The position numbers and the translations under genes are program-made. A DNA stretch of 9,272 bases from Opitutus sp. GAS368. Lineage in GTDB: Bacteria > Verrucomicrobiota > Verrucomicrobiae > Opitutales > UBA953. The stretch lies in the NCBI GenBank assembly GCA_943332745.1, contig CALQQQ010000033.1:1-9272 (forward strand). The letters are read 5' to 3'. Positions 1 to 7,794 of this stretch are shown here, piece after piece; position 1 is the first letter of the stretch; each line of letters starts with the position of its first letter. The notes beneath the pieces were generated by a model, which had not been told where the DNA came from, did not search any database, and was given only the letters and a program-made list of their open reading frames with translations.

Positions 1-818
1 AGCAGGCGGGTACGGTCGATCTCGCCGTCGGCCGTGCGGGGCACCGAGATGGCGACGCCGACGCGGAGACGGAAATCGACGTCGCGGGTGGGCCGGACGT
101 GCGCGCGGGATTCTTCGGAGATGCGCTCGATATCGCTGAGGGTGAAGAGCCCGCGCAGCTTGTTCTTCGCGTCGACGACGAGGAGCTTGTTCTGGCCGAC
201 GTGCTCGGAGAACTTACGATCGGCGGTGGCGATGGGGTCCTTGCCGAGATCTTTTTCAGCCACGGTGAAGACCTTGTCGCGGGGCGTCATGACCGCGGCG
301 ACCTTGCGCTGCCCGTGGCGCTCTTTGACCGTGCTACCCGGGAGTAGGCCAAGCAGTGTGCCGTCGGAGGAAGTGACTGGGAAGGTACTGAAGGCTAGGC
401 CGTCGCGTTCGATGCGGGCGAGGACCTGGGCGATGGTGTCATCGGCCGAGACGACCGCCGGGTCGCCGATCATGCCGTGGATATGGTTCTTCACGCGGCG
501 GACTTCAGCGACCTGCTCCGCTTCCGACATATTATAGTGAAGGAGGCCCAAGCCGCCGTTGAGAGCCATCGCGATGGCCATCCGATGCTCGGTGACCGTA
601 TCCATGTCGGACGAGACGATGGGCAGGGACAGCGCCAGGGAGTCGGAGAGAGCCGAATCGAGGCGGGTCATCCGGGGGAGGACTTCGGAGTAGCGGGTCG
701 CCAGGGAGACGTCGTCATACGTCAGGCCGAGGCCGGCGTTGGCGGGGAAGAAGTCGTCCGCGGACAGGTAAAAGCGTTCGTCTAGGGAAACGCGGCCCTT
801 GGATTTCGAGGAGGCCAT
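1..818 (-). CDS. guaB: IMP dehydrogenase, N-terminal part (runs off left edge)
   Basis: IMP dehydrogenase oxidises IMP to XMP with NAD+, the committed step of GMP synthesis in the cytosol. Only 272 codons are present. Residues 33-47 (LTYDDVSLATRYSEV) match the family's opening strand. PIVSSDMDTVTEHRMAIAMA (66-85) is the hallmark first barrel segment, followed by GGLGLLHYNMS and EVRRVK. Residues about 115-235 form the Bateman insert of two CBS domains (first from GMIGDP, second from AAVMTPRDKVFTV to LFTLSDIERI). The barrel resumes at FRLRVGVAIS (249-258). The catalytic Cys loop and flap lie outside the window. The ATG at 818 is chosen because about 30 residues precede the core, including LSADDFF, which resembles the N-terminal arm of eukaryotic IMPDHs. 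SSDMD replaces the more usual SAAMD or SSPMD. No Shine-Dalgarno sequence precedes the start. It is divergent from menC. The family call is secure. Confidence 0.95.
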   Translation of the reverse strand, partial: MASSKSKGRVSLDERFYLSADDFFPANAGLGLTYDDVSLATRYSEVLPRMTRLDSALSDSLALSLPIVSSDMDTVTEHRMAIAMALNGGLGLLHYNMSEAEQVAEVRRVKNHIHGMIGDPAVVSADDTIAQVLARIERDGLAFSTFPVTSSDGTLLGLLPGSTVKERHGQRKVAAVMTPRDKVFTVAEKDLGKDPIATADRKFSEHVGQNKLLVVDAKNKLRGLFTLSDIERISEESRAHVRPTRDVDFRLRVGVAISVPRTADGEIDRTRL

Positions 819-911
819 GAGTGGTCGGTTTCCCCAAAGGGTGTTAGGCACCCCCCTAAGGGGTGGCAAATTGATTTTGCGAGTTTGTCCGGATTGCCGT
901 CTATTCGACCC
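819..911. promoter_or_regulatory. Divergent guaB/menC intergenic region with tandem palindromic blocks
   Basis: This 93-bp region must hold the promoters of both divergent genes. It contains two similar self-complementary blocks, CCCCAAAGGGTG (832-843) and CCCCTAAGGGGTG (853-865), whose starts are 21 bp apart, about two helical turns. They can also form alternative hairpins: GGGTG (839-843) pairs with CACCC (849-853), and CACCCC (849-854) pairs with GGGGTG (860-865), so the shared CACCC makes the two mutually exclusive. On the minus strand TTGCCA (869-864) with a 17-bp spacer precedes a poor -10 candidate TAACAC (846-841), which would place one palindrome in the spacer and the other near the transcription start of guaB. 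The repeats are seen directly; the operator or attenuator role is inference. Confidence 0.35.
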
Positions 912-1853
912 ATGACCGGCGGTTTTTTCGACTTCAAACGTGTCCGCCGCCGACTTCGCTCGCCGGTGACGACGGGCGCTGGCGCCGTGGATAGCGTAGA
1001 CCGCGTTATCCTGCGGACCCAATCAGACCAAGGCACTGGGTACGGTGAAATTGCGCCGTGGCCAGGCTTCCCGACCGAAACCGTCGAGCAGGCGCTGGAG
1101 TTTCTCCGCTCGGCCCAAGGCAACCTTCCCCACTTACTCGCGGCCGTCGAGGCCTCGCCGGCTCCCCTCCCTTGCCTCACGTCCGCGCTCTCGAGCTGCC
1201 GCCATTGGGACAAGATCGCCAGCTTCGGCGGCAGCTTGCCATGCGCCGGACTCATGACGCTTTCCGTGATGGAAACCGAGGCGAAGGCGGCCGCGGGCTT
1301 CAAGACCTTGAAAGTAAAGATTTCCCCAGAGACCTCGGAGGAATCCATCCACGGCGTGCTGAGCCGATTCCAGGGTCGCGTCCGGCTGGATGCCAACGGC
1401 TCACTGGATCTTCAGTCTGCGCGGCGATGGACAGAGTTCGCGCGTGCGCAGGCACAGGTGGAATTCCTCGAACAACCGTTACCCGTCGGGCATCCAGGCT
1501 ACGCCTCGCTCGGACCAGACAAGGTCGCGCTCGACGAATCCTTCCTGACACCGGGCGGCACCGACTGGAGTGGAACGATCGTCGTAAAACCTTTGCTCGC
1601 TGGCGATTGGGACGACCTCCGCGCATGGCGCGCCACGCATGCCGGCACCGTCGTCTATTCCTCCTGCTTCGAGACCGCGATTGGCCGCCAAGGTGCGCTC
1701 TGGCTCGCGGCGCAGGACCCAGCGGCCGGTACGGTGGGATTCGATACATTAGGTCGCTTCGAAAGCGACGGGCGCGACCGACATGCGCACGGGCCATCCG
1801 CCAGCGGCTTGCCGGGCTACGATTGGGCGGGCTTTTGGCATGACCTGACATGA
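912..1853 (+). CDS. menC: o-Succinylbenzoate synthase (MenC, enolase superfamily)
   Basis: MenC dehydrates SHCHC to o-succinylbenzoate in menaquinone synthesis. The 313-residue protein shows the enolase-superfamily set in order: TLKVKIS with the KxK pair K134/K136 (general base region), metal ligands D160 in LDANGS, E187 in FLEQPL and D208 in ALDES, the second catalytic lysine K226 in IVVKPLLAG, and the C-terminal SSCFETAIG (250-258) typical of OSB synthases. DANG and the very next gene, menE, favour OSBS over other muconate-lactonising-type enzymes. ATG at 912 is chosen because MTGGFFDFKRVRRRLRSPV matches the usual capping-domain start; a TTG at 885 would add nine residues without family support. 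No Shine-Dalgarno sequence is visible. The stop overlaps the menE start (ATGA), suggesting translational coupling. Confidence 0.93.
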   Translation: MTGGFFDFKRVRRRLRSPVTTGAGAVDSVDRVILRTQSDQGTGYGEIAPWPGFPTETVEQALEFLRSAQGNLPHLLAAVEASPAPLPCLTSALSSCRHWDKIASFGGSLPCAGLMTLSVMETEAKAAAGFKTLKVKISPETSEESIHGVLSRFQGRVRLDANGSLDLQSARRWTEFARAQAQVEFLEQPLPVGHPGYASLGPDKVALDESFLTPGGTDWSGTIVVKPLLAGDWDDLRAWRATHAGTVVYSSCFETAIGRQGALWLAAQDPAAGTVGFDTLGRFESDGRDRHAHGPSASGLPGYDWAGFWHDLT

Positions 1854-3055
1854 GCGCCATCGCGGTCTTCCACGCGGAGCATACCGCCCACCTGCAGGAA
1901 GCCCTGCATGCGCATGATGCCGGCTTGCCGGTATTCTTGGGTAACCCCCGCTGGTCTGAGTATAACCTCGCCGAAGCCGCGCGGCAGATTCCCCGCGGTA
2001 CAATCATCAAAGGCCACTCGCTCGAACCGCGCGGGCTTGGCACCTGTGATTGGCCGAAAAACTGGCGCGGCCGCGTGATGATTCCGACCGGAGGCACCGG
2101 GGGCAAAGTAAAGTTCGTCATCCATTCTCCGGAAACCCTCCGAGCGGCGGCGCTCGGCCTGCGTGATGCACTTGTCGCCCGCAGTCTCTCGCCGATTCTA
2201 CACAGCGTGACGTGCGCTCCGCCCTGGCACGTGAGCGGATTCATGCCGGCGATTCGGGCGCGCATCACCGGCGGCGACCATCTCGTCATCGATGGTCGGT
2301 TCAATGAAAACACCGCCCTGCCCGCCCTCACGTTCCCTTCCCCTGGCACAAAGATTATTTCGCTGGTGCCCGCTCAGCTATCACGGTTACTCGCACGCAC
2401 CGATGGTGAACCCTGGTTGCGCCTGTTCGACGTCATCCTCCTCGGCGGCTCTGCGGTGCCCGCACCGTTACTCGCCGAGATCCGGGTGCGCCGCCTGCCC
2501 GTCTTCCTTACCTATGGCTCGACGGAGACCGCCGCGGCCTGCGCGCTTTGCCCGCCGGAGAAAATCTGGTCCGGAGAATCCGTGCGCGGCACTCCCCTGC
2601 CTGGTGTGACGTTCGCAACAAACCCTGAGGGGGTCGTCACCATCGCCACCGACGCACTCGGTATCGGAATGTGGCCGGACGGCCCGCTCGAAAGCCCTTG
2701 GGCGAGCGGCGATCGGGGGGACGTCGCCGCGGACGGCAGCGTCAAGATTTCAGGTCGCGCCGATCGCGTGATCATCACCGGCGGCGAGAAAGTCGACCCC
2801 GCGCGCGTGGAGCAGATCCTGCTCGCGACCGGGCTCGTGAAGGAAGCGCTCGTGCTCGGGATGGTCGACGTGCGTTGGGGCGAAGTCGTGACGGCCTGCG
2901 TCATCGGCCCCGCGACCACCGAAGCCGCCTTACGGCTGGCCTGCGAAGCACTCGAGCCGGCGGCGCGCCCGCGGCGTTACGTGTTTGTCCCGACGATGCC
3001 GACGAATGCCAGCGGCAAGCCAGACCGGGACGCCATCGCGAAGCTGACCGCTTAG
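1850..3055 (+). CDS. menE: o-Succinylbenzoate-CoA ligase (MenE, ANL superfamily)
   Basis: MenE activates o-succinylbenzoate with ATP and CoA to OSB-CoA, the step after MenC. In the 401 residues I see the nucleotide-binding loop [11 protein letters not shown] (79-89), PPWHVSG (124-130) at the usual conserved His, LLGGSAVP (197-204), the adenylate motif TYGSTET (221-227), the hinge region GDRGDV...[20 protein letters not shown] (287-320), and the catalytic C-terminal lysine in [10 protein letters not shown] (K390). It is shorter than typical MenE (about 450-490 residues), the deficit lying in the N-terminal part before the P-loop, while all active-site motifs are kept. The start overlaps the menC stop by 4 nt. 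The stop TAG (3053-3055) overlaps the kdsA stop from the other strand. Another acyl-CoA ligase specificity is possible by motifs alone, but the linkage to menC makes MenE very likely. Confidence 0.92.
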   Translation: MSAIAVFHAEHTAHLQEALHAHDAGLPVFLGNPRWSEYNLAEAARQIPRGTIIKGHSLEPRGLGTCDWPKNWRGRVMIPTGGTGGKVKFVIHSPETLRAAALGLRDALVARSLSPILHSVTCAPPWHVSGFMPAIRARITGGDHLVIDGRFNENTALPALTFPSPGTKIISLVPAQLSRLLARTDGEPWLRLFDVILLGGSAVPAPLLAEIRVRRLPVFLTYGSTETAAACALCPPEKIWSGESVRGTPLPGVTFATNPEGVVTIATDALGIGMWPDGPLESPWASGDRGDVAADGSVKISGRADRVIITGGEKVDPARVEQILLATGLVKEALVLGMVDVRWGEVVTACVIGPATTEAALRLACEALEPAARPRRYVFVPTMPTNASGKPDRDAIAKLTA

Positions 3056-3846
3056 GCGCGAACGGCTTTCCAAACGCGCAGGCAGGATTCAACGAGCGCC
3101 GGGAATTCCAAGAGGGGCACCTGCGAAGGGCCGTCAGAGATCGCCTTCTTTGGGTCCGGATGCGTCTCCATGAAAAGACCGTCGGCACCGGCGGCGAGGG
3201 CCGCCTTAGCAAGGACCGGGACGTATTCGCGCTGACCGCCGGAAGAACCGCCGGCGGCGCCGGGAAGCTGTACCGCGTGCGTAGCATCCATGATCGTCGG
3301 GTGACCGAAGCCGGCCATGATCGGGAAGGAACGCATGTCGACGACGAGGTTCTGGTAACCGAAGGTCGTACCGCGATCGGTCTGCCAGATTTCGGCGGCC
3401 CGAGCCCCTTCGAGCTTATCGACCACGAAACGCATCTCAAACGGGGAAAGAAACTGGCCCTTCTTCACGTTGACGACTTTGCCCGTCTTGGCGGCCGCAA
3501 CGAGGAGGTCGGTCTGGCGGCACATGAACGCGGGAATCTGCAGGACATCGACGACCTTGCCGACAGCTTCACACTGCTCGGGGCCGTGGATATCGGTAAG
3601 GACATTGAATCCGAAATCCTTCTTCACCATCGCAAGGAGGTCGAGGCCGGCCTGCATGCCGGGGCCGCGGTCACCGCCGAGCGAGGTGCGGTTAGCCTTA
3701 TCGTACGAGCCCTTGAAGATAATGTTCAGCTCCGGATGGCGGGCGGCCAAGGCCTTGAGCTCCGTGGCGACGGTCCGGCAGTTGGACTCCGATTCGAGGG
3801 AGCAAGGTCCAGCGATGAGGAGCAGACGGCGCTTATCGTGCAGCAT
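3052..3846 (-). CDS. kdsA: 3-Deoxy-8-phosphooctulonate synthase (KDO-8-P synthase)
   Basis: KdsA condenses phosphoenolpyruvate with arabinose-5-phosphate to KDO-8-phosphate, needed for the lipopolysaccharide inner core; it implies a Gram-negative envelope. The 264-residue protein is full length. Visible motifs are [10 protein letters not shown] (10-19), [12 protein letters not shown] (44-55) for PEP binding, [10 protein letters not shown] (82-91), [13 protein letters not shown] (126-138), [10 protein letters not shown] (187-196), and FMETHPDP with [11 protein letters not shown] near the C terminus. C15, H190, E227 and D238 occupy the four metal-ligand positions of metal-dependent KdsA enzymes (Aquifex type); the E. 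coli metal-independent type has Asn at the first position. DAHP synthase is excluded by the KDO-type motifs. It is last in the minus-strand run, 49 nt after polX. No T-run terminator follows; the gene ends inside the menE stop. Confidence 0.95.
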   Translation of the reverse strand: MLHDKRRLLLIAGPCSLESESNCRTVATELKALAARHPELNIIFKGSYDKANRTSLGGDRGPGMQAGLDLLAMVKKDFGFNVLTDIHGPEQCEAVGKVVDVLQIPAFMCRQTDLLVAAAKTGKVVNVKKGQFLSPFEMRFVVDKLEGARAAEIWQTDRGTTFGYQNLVVDMRSFPIMAGFGHPTIMDATHAVQLPGAAGGSSGGQREYVPVLAKAALAAGADGLFMETHPDPKKAISDGPSQVPLLEFPALVESCLRVWKAVRA

Positions 3847-3895
3847 GCGGCAGGATAGGACGGGACGCGCCCTCAGGGCGAGCCGTAAGGAGTGC
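3847..3895 (-). other. polX-kdsA intergenic gap with a short GC hairpin
   Basis: The gap contains a small perfect dyad, CGCCC (3868-3872) TCA GGGCG (3876-3880). On the minus strand it is not followed by a T-run, so it does not look like an intrinsic terminator. It may be an mRNA processing or stabilising hairpin in a polX-kdsA transcript, or chance in GC-rich DNA. I see no convincing promoter for kdsA here. Confidence 0.25.
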
Positions 3896-5620
3896 TCAGC
3901 GACCCAGCCAGGACAGCACTTCCGGCAGCGAACGCGTGTTGAGCACCTGCTCCGGCGTCAGCCAGCCCTTGCGGGCGATACGTACGCCGTGCGCAGCGAA
4001 GGCCAACTGGTCGACATCATGAGCGTCCGGATTAATCGAGCAGAGCACGCCCTTCTCGGCCGCGCGACGCCACCAGCGCCAGTCGAGGTCGAGGCGCCAA
4101 GGGTTCGCGTTAAGCTCAATGATCGTATCGTTGGCCGCGGCGGCATCGATGACCTTGGCGATGTCGACGTCGTAAGGCTCACGCTTGTTAAGGAGGCGAC
4201 CGGTGAGATGACCCACCATGTCGACGTGTTCGTTCTCGATGGCCTTAATGATGCGAGCCGTCTGCGCCTCGCGATCCAGGGTGAAAAGGGTGTGTACCGA
4301 GGCCACGACGAAGTCCAGGCGGGCAAGCACGTCGTCCGTGAAGTCGAGCGTGCCGTCTTTGAGGATGTCGACCTCGCTACCGGAGAGCACGCGCACGCGA
4401 TACTTCTTCGAAGCGTTGAGTTGGGCGATATCCTCGAGCTGCTTCGCGAGGCGCTCCTCGTCGAGGCCGCCGGCTTGGAAGCTCGACTTCGAGTGGTCAG
4501 AGATACCAAGATACTCCCAACTATGGGCTTCCGCGGCGGCCGCCATCTGGTCGAGAGTATGATCACCATCTGATTCCGTGGTGTGATTATGGAAGACGCC
4601 GCGCAGGTCGGAAAGCTGGACGAGTTTCGGTAGCTTACCGGCTTCGGCGGCATCAATCTCGCCATTACCCTCGCGAAGTTCGGGCGGGATCCAGGGCAGG
4701 CCGAGCGCGCGGAAGACTTCTTCTTCGCTCGTGGCGCCCGGAGCGACGGACTTCTCGTCGACGGACTTGAAGCCCCACTCGCTCATGCTGAGCCCGCGGC
4801 CGAGCGCGCGGTGGCGCATGGCGACGTTATGCTCCTTGGAGCCCGTGAAGTGATGGAGGGCGAAATAGAACTGCTCGGCCGGGACGACGCGGAGATCCGC
4901 CTGCAGGCCGTTTTCGAAGCGCACGCTGGACTTCGTCTCGCCATGGGCGGTGACTTCCTTGACGCCCGGATAAGCGACGAACCAATCCATGATCGGCTTG
5001 GGTTCCGAAGAGGCTACGAGGAAGTCGAGGTCGCCGACCGTCTCGCGGGCGCGGCGCAACGAGCCGGCGGATTCGGCGAGCGAGACCTGGGGCAGAGCGC
5101 GGAGCCCGGCGAGGATCGGCTCGGCGATGGCGGCGGCCTCGTACCAACGATGCCGCTTGCCGTAGGCGATGCGGTTCTTGATGCCTTCGAGGATTTTATC
5201 CTGCGTCTTCTCGCCGAAGCCCTTGAGCTCGGCGACGGCGCCGGATTCGCAGACCTCCTTCAGCTTTGCCAGGTCTTCGACCGCAAGCAGCGTCCAGAGC
5301 GCGCGGACCTTCTTTGGGCCGAGGCCGGGAATCTGCATGACCTCGAGGAGTCCGGCGGGGATGGAAGCCTTGAGCTTCTGATGGAAGGGCAAGACGCCGT
5401 CGCGGCGGAGGGTCGTGATCTTATCGACCAACGCCTCGCCGAGACCGGGGATATCAGCGAGCTTGCCGCTGTCGATGAGCTCACCGAGGTCCTCCGTCAT
5501 ATTCTCCAGGATGCGAGCGCCGGCGGAGTAGGCCCGAATCTTGAACGGGTTCTCCCCGGTCAGCTCCATGAACGTGGCGATCTCGTCGAGGACGCTCGCG
5601 ATGTCATTCTTCTCCATCAT
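3896..5620 (-). CDS. polX: DNA polymerase/3'-5' exonuclease PolX (Pol X + PHP domains)
   Basis: Bacterial PolX is a gap-filling repair polymerase whose C-terminal PHP domain adds metal-dependent 3'-5' exonuclease and related end-processing activity. The 574 residues match the usual length. The N-terminal 8-kDa-like region and helix-hairpin-helix motifs [12 protein letters not shown] (57-68), [12 protein letters not shown] (97-108) and [11 protein letters not shown] (133-143) bind DNA. The polymerase palm has [14 protein letters not shown] (186-199) with catalytic D197 and D199, and the third Asp D242 in QADLRVV. The PHP domain (about 335-574) retains a full metal-ligand set: HNH at 344-346, D351, SDH (374-376), E416, H443 in ASVHT, H471 in VGHLTGR and DAH (532-534), so both activities should be intact. 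ATG at 5620 overlaps the gmk stop (ATGATG); a second Met follows directly. Confidence 0.95.
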   Translation of the reverse strand: MMEKNDIASVLDEIATFMELTGENPFKIRAYSAGARILENMTEDLGELIDSGKLADIPGLGEALVDKITTLRRDGVLPFHQKLKASIPAGLLEVMQIPGLGPKKVRALWTLLAVEDLAKLKEVCESGAVAELKGFGEKTQDKILEGIKNRIAYGKRHRWYEAAAIAEPILAGLRALPQVSLAESAGSLRRARETVGDLDFLVASSEPKPIMDWFVAYPGVKEVTAHGETKSSVRFENGLQADLRVVPAEQFYFALHHFTGSKEHNVAMRHRALGRGLSMSEWGFKSVDEKSVAPGATSEEEVFRALGLPWIPPELREGNGEIDAAEAGKLPKLVQLSDLRGVFHNHTTESDGDHTLDQMAAAAEAHSWEYLGISDHSKSSFQAGGLDEERLAKQLEDIAQLNASKKYRVRVLSGSEVDILKDGTLDFTDDVLARLDFVVASVHTLFTLDREAQTARIIKAIENEHVDMVGHLTGRLLNKREPYDVDIAKVIDAAAANDTIIELNANPWRLDLDWRWWRRAAEKGVLCSINPDAHDVDQLAFAAHGVRIARKGWLTPEQVLNTRSLPEVLSWLGR

Positions 5621-6210
5621 GGACGGCGGGCCTTTTCGGCGAGGTAGATGCTTTGCAGCGCAGTAAAGTCGGCTTCACGGCTGCCGCTCTCGATCACGTG
5701 CTGGTAGGATCCCGCATGGCGGACCTCCTCTTCGGCGGCGGCGACGCGGCGATCAATCTCGTCGGCCGGATCGGTGCCGCGGCCCGTGAGACGGCGCCGG
5801 AGTTCGGCGTGGTCGCTCACGCGGATGAAGACCGTGACCAGCGCGGCGGCGAGGCGAGGATCGGCCTCGCCCTTCGCGCGGATCGTGGCGGCGCCCTGGA
5901 CGTCGACGTTCAGCAGCGCATCGAAACCGGCGCCGAGATGCGTGGCGACGTCGGCCGCGCGCGGGCCGTAGAGATTCCCGTGGACGGTAGCGTGCTCAAG
6001 GAACACGCCTTGCGCGACCTGCTGTTCGAAGCTGCCGCGCGTGAGGAAGTGATAGTCCGCGCCGTCGGCTTCGCCGGTGCGAGGCGCACGGGTGGTGCAG
6101 GTGATCACGCGGCGGATCGCCTGCGGGTAGGCCTCGGTGAGCCGAGAGCAGAGCGTGGTCTTCCCGCTGCCGGCCGGGCCCGAGACGACGATGAGCAGCG
6201 CGCGGATCAC
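5617..6210 (-). CDS. gmk: Guanylate kinase
   Basis: Gmk phosphorylates GMP (and dGMP) to GDP with ATP, in the cytosol. The protein has 197 residues if started at the GTG at 6210, close to the normal length of about 200. Motifs are the P-loop VVSGPAGSGKTTL (8-20), the GMP-binding CTTRAPRTGEADGADYHFL (38-56), ATVHGNLYG (74-82), LLNVDVQGA (99-107), and the lid segment with RRRLTGRGTD (138-147). GTG is preferred because IRALLIVVSGPAG is the standard N terminus; the frame stays open upstream to a TTG at 6303, but that would add 31 unlike residues and overlap the preceding gene by 85 nt. It lies 8 nt after the membrane-protein gene and overlaps polX by 4 nt, so translation is probably coupled. No Shine-Dalgarno sequence is seen before the GTG. 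Confidence 0.94.
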   Translation of the reverse strand: MIRALLIVVSGPAGSGKTTLCSRLTEAYPQAIRRVITCTTRAPRTGEADGADYHFLTRGSFEQQVAQGVFLEHATVHGNLYGPRAADVATHLGAGFDALLNVDVQGAATIRAKGEADPRLAAALVTVFIRVSDHAELRRRLTGRGTDPADEIDRRVAAAEEEVRHAGSYQHVIESGSREADFTALQSIYLAEKARRP

Positions 6211-6218
6211 GGGCGGCG

Positions 6219-6746
6219 TCAGGACTGGACGACGCACGCGGCCGCCAGCAGCAGGCTCAGGCCGCCAAAGAACTTGCGCCGGCCATCGGTGGCGAGGACC
6301 CAATCACATTGACGGCAGAAGACCGGCGGGGAGCAGGCCCACCAGAAACCGAAGAGGATCAGCACGCCGTAGCTCACCGAGGCCTCCAGCAGGCTGTGAG
6401 GAAGCTGCCGATAACCGCCATCCAAAGCATGGCGGGCGAGGAAAAGCATGCATACGCCCAGCGCGCGGACCGACAGGAAGTCCGGCATATAGACGAAGGT
6501 GGCGAGGCTGGCGCCGATGAAGCCGATGACCACCGGCAGGCGCGGCAGCCCGGCGAGATCGGCCTCGGGGATGTTCATCAGCCACCCAGCGAACCAGCCG
6601 ATGGCCAGCAGGCCGAGGAGGTAGGTGGCGCCCTTCGAGCGGCGGAACGTACGTAAGACCGGTGCGTCGGTGACGATGAGCCAGCCGGCCAGGAGCAGGA
6701 AGGCGGCGAGCGCGTAGTAAGCTTGGGCGAGGGTCACGGACACCAT
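6219..6746 (-). CDS. Unrecognised polytopic membrane protein
   Basis: I do not recognise this 175-residue protein and assign no function. Hydrophobic stretches at about 6-25, 41-58, 70-87, 92-106, 119-137 and 158-173 suggest five or six transmembrane helices in the inner membrane. The loop RTFRRSKGA (32-40) is basic and probably cytoplasmic. A Cys cluster, C138-SPPVF-C144-RQ-C147, sits right after the fifth hydrophobic stretch and could bind metal or form disulfides, depending on topology. A short basic stretch (GRRK, 155-158) precedes the last helix. No signal peptide beyond the first helix is evident. It is real by context: it fits between queG (35-nt gap) and gmk (8-nt gap) on the same strand, and its composition matches a membrane protein, not a shadow frame. 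The start is ATG at 6746; no Shine-Dalgarno sequence is seen. Confidence 0.75.
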   Translation of the reverse strand: MVSVTLAQAYYALAAFLLLAGWLIVTDAPVLRTFRRSKGATYLLGLLAIGWFAGWLMNIPEADLAGLPRLPVVIGFIGASLATFVYMPDFLSVRALGVCMLFLARHALDGGYRQLPHSLLEASVSYGVLILFGFWWACSPPVFCRQCDWVLATDGRRKFFGGLSLLLAAACVVQS

Positions 6747-6781
6747 TAGGACGAGCCCATCGCCCGAGGCAACCCGTAGGT

Positions 6782-7789
6782 TCAGCGGGCGCGCAGCCGA
6801 CCGACGGACCAGGCCGCATGTTCGGCCACCATCGGATCGGCATCGGCGAGGAGCGCCTCGGCGGATGGCAGGTCGGCCGGCGTGCCGACATTGCCGAGCA
6901 CCGTGAGCGCGTTGCGGCGCCAGCGGGCCAGCCCGAGTCGTTCGACCGGCGTACCTTTGAAGTGCGCGAGGAACTGCTCGTCCGTCCAGGCCAACGTCTC
7001 GCGGAGCGGCGGATGTGGACGCGGGGCGAAATGGGCTTCACGGGTGGCGACGGCCCACTTGTTCCAGGGACAGACGTCGAGGCAGTCGTCGCAGCCAAAC
7101 ACGCGATCGCCGAGGGCTTCGCGGTATTCCACAGGGATGGCGCCCTTGTGCTCAATGGTCAGGTAAGCCAGACACTTGCGCGCATCTAATTTATAAGGAG
7201 CGATGATCGCCGCCGTCGGACAGGCGTCGATGCAGCGCGTGCACGTGCCACAGCGATCCGGCTCCTTCGCCGCGGAAACTTCGAGTTCGAGGGTCGTCAG
7301 GATGACGCCGAGGAAGAGCCAGGTCCCGGCGCCGCGGTGGATGAGAATCGTGCTCTTGCCCTGCCAGCCGAGGCCGGCGGCGGCGGCCACGGGCTTTTCG
7401 AGCACGGGGCCGGTGTCGACGTAAGGCTTCTGTTCGCCGCCGAGATCGTGCATCACTTCGCAGAGCTGCTGTAAACGGGCGAGGATCACGTCGTGATAGT
7501 CGGCGCCGAGGGCGTATTTCGCAATGCGGTAACCAGCCGGAGGATGCGGCTGATAATAATTGAGCCCCACGACCACGAGACTACGGGCCTCCGACATGAC
7601 CTGGCGGGCGTCGGTGCGGCGATCAGGATTACGAGCCAGCCAGGCCATGTCGCCGTGCATGCCGTCGGCGATCCACTTCTTAAAATAGTCAGCGCGGACA
7701 TCGACCTCGACTGGCGCGACGCCGAAAGCGTCGAAGCCCAGTGCCTTCGCCGAAGCCTCGAGTCGCTGGCGGAGAGCGCGAGGGTCCAT
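6782..7789 (-). CDS. queG: Epoxyqueuosine reductase QueG
   Basis: QueG carries out the last step of queuosine synthesis, reducing epoxyqueuosine to queuosine at the wobble base of GUN-anticodon tRNAs, using cobalamin and two [4Fe-4S] clusters. The 335 residues show the N-terminal substrate/cobalamin domain with GMHGDMAWLARNPDRR (43-58), YHDVILARL (98-106) and the conserved acid in YVDTGPVLEKPVA (D125). The double ferredoxin motif follows: CGTCTRCIDACP (C180, C183, C186, C190), C206 in ARKCLAYLTIEHKG, and FGCDDCLDVCPWNK (C233, C236, C240), all eight cluster cysteines present. A C-terminal HEAT-like tail (about 285-335) ends the protein. It starts 5 nt after the coaC stop, so it is very likely co-transcribed with coaC. 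Presence of QueG implies that the cell makes or imports cobalamin. The identity is secure. Confidence 0.96.
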   Translation of the reverse strand: MDPRALRQRLEASAKALGFDAFGVAPVEVDVRADYFKKWIADGMHGDMAWLARNPDRRTDARQVMSEARSLVVVGLNYYQPHPPAGYRIAKYALGADYHDVILARLQQLCEVMHDLGGEQKPYVDTGPVLEKPVAAAAGLGWQGKSTILIHRGAGTWLFLGVILTTLELEVSAAKEPDRCGTCTRCIDACPTAAIIAPYKLDARKCLAYLTIEHKGAIPVEYREALGDRVFGCDDCLDVCPWNKWAVATREAHFAPRPHPPLRETLAWTDEQFLAHFKGTPVERLGLARWRRNALTVLGNVGTPADLPSAEALLADADPMVAEHAAWSVGRLRAR

Positions 7790-7794
7790 CGGAC

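Noticed and set aside
1300..2349. A 349-codon minus-strand open frame antisense to menC and menE.
   Set aside because: It is Arg/Ser/Pro-rich and motif-free, and lies opposite two confident enzymes.
2671..3858. A 395-codon plus-strand open frame over the end of menE and across kdsA.
   Set aside because: It is out of frame with menE and antisense to kdsA, both of which have full family motifs. The translation is Arg/Gly-rich with no recognisable domain, as expected from GC-rich shadow frames.
4811..5647. A 278-codon plus-strand open frame antisense to polX.
   Set aside because: It mirrors the polX reading frame; polX has all catalytic residues and fits its neighbours by overlap.
6211..6303. 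A longer guanylate kinase starting at TTG 6303.
   Set aside because: It would overlap the membrane-protein gene by 85 nt and add non-family residues; GTG at 6210 gives the standard length.
5653..6312. A 219-codon plus-strand open frame antisense to gmk.
   Set aside because: It is a shadow of gmk, whose P-loop and GMP-binding motifs are intact.
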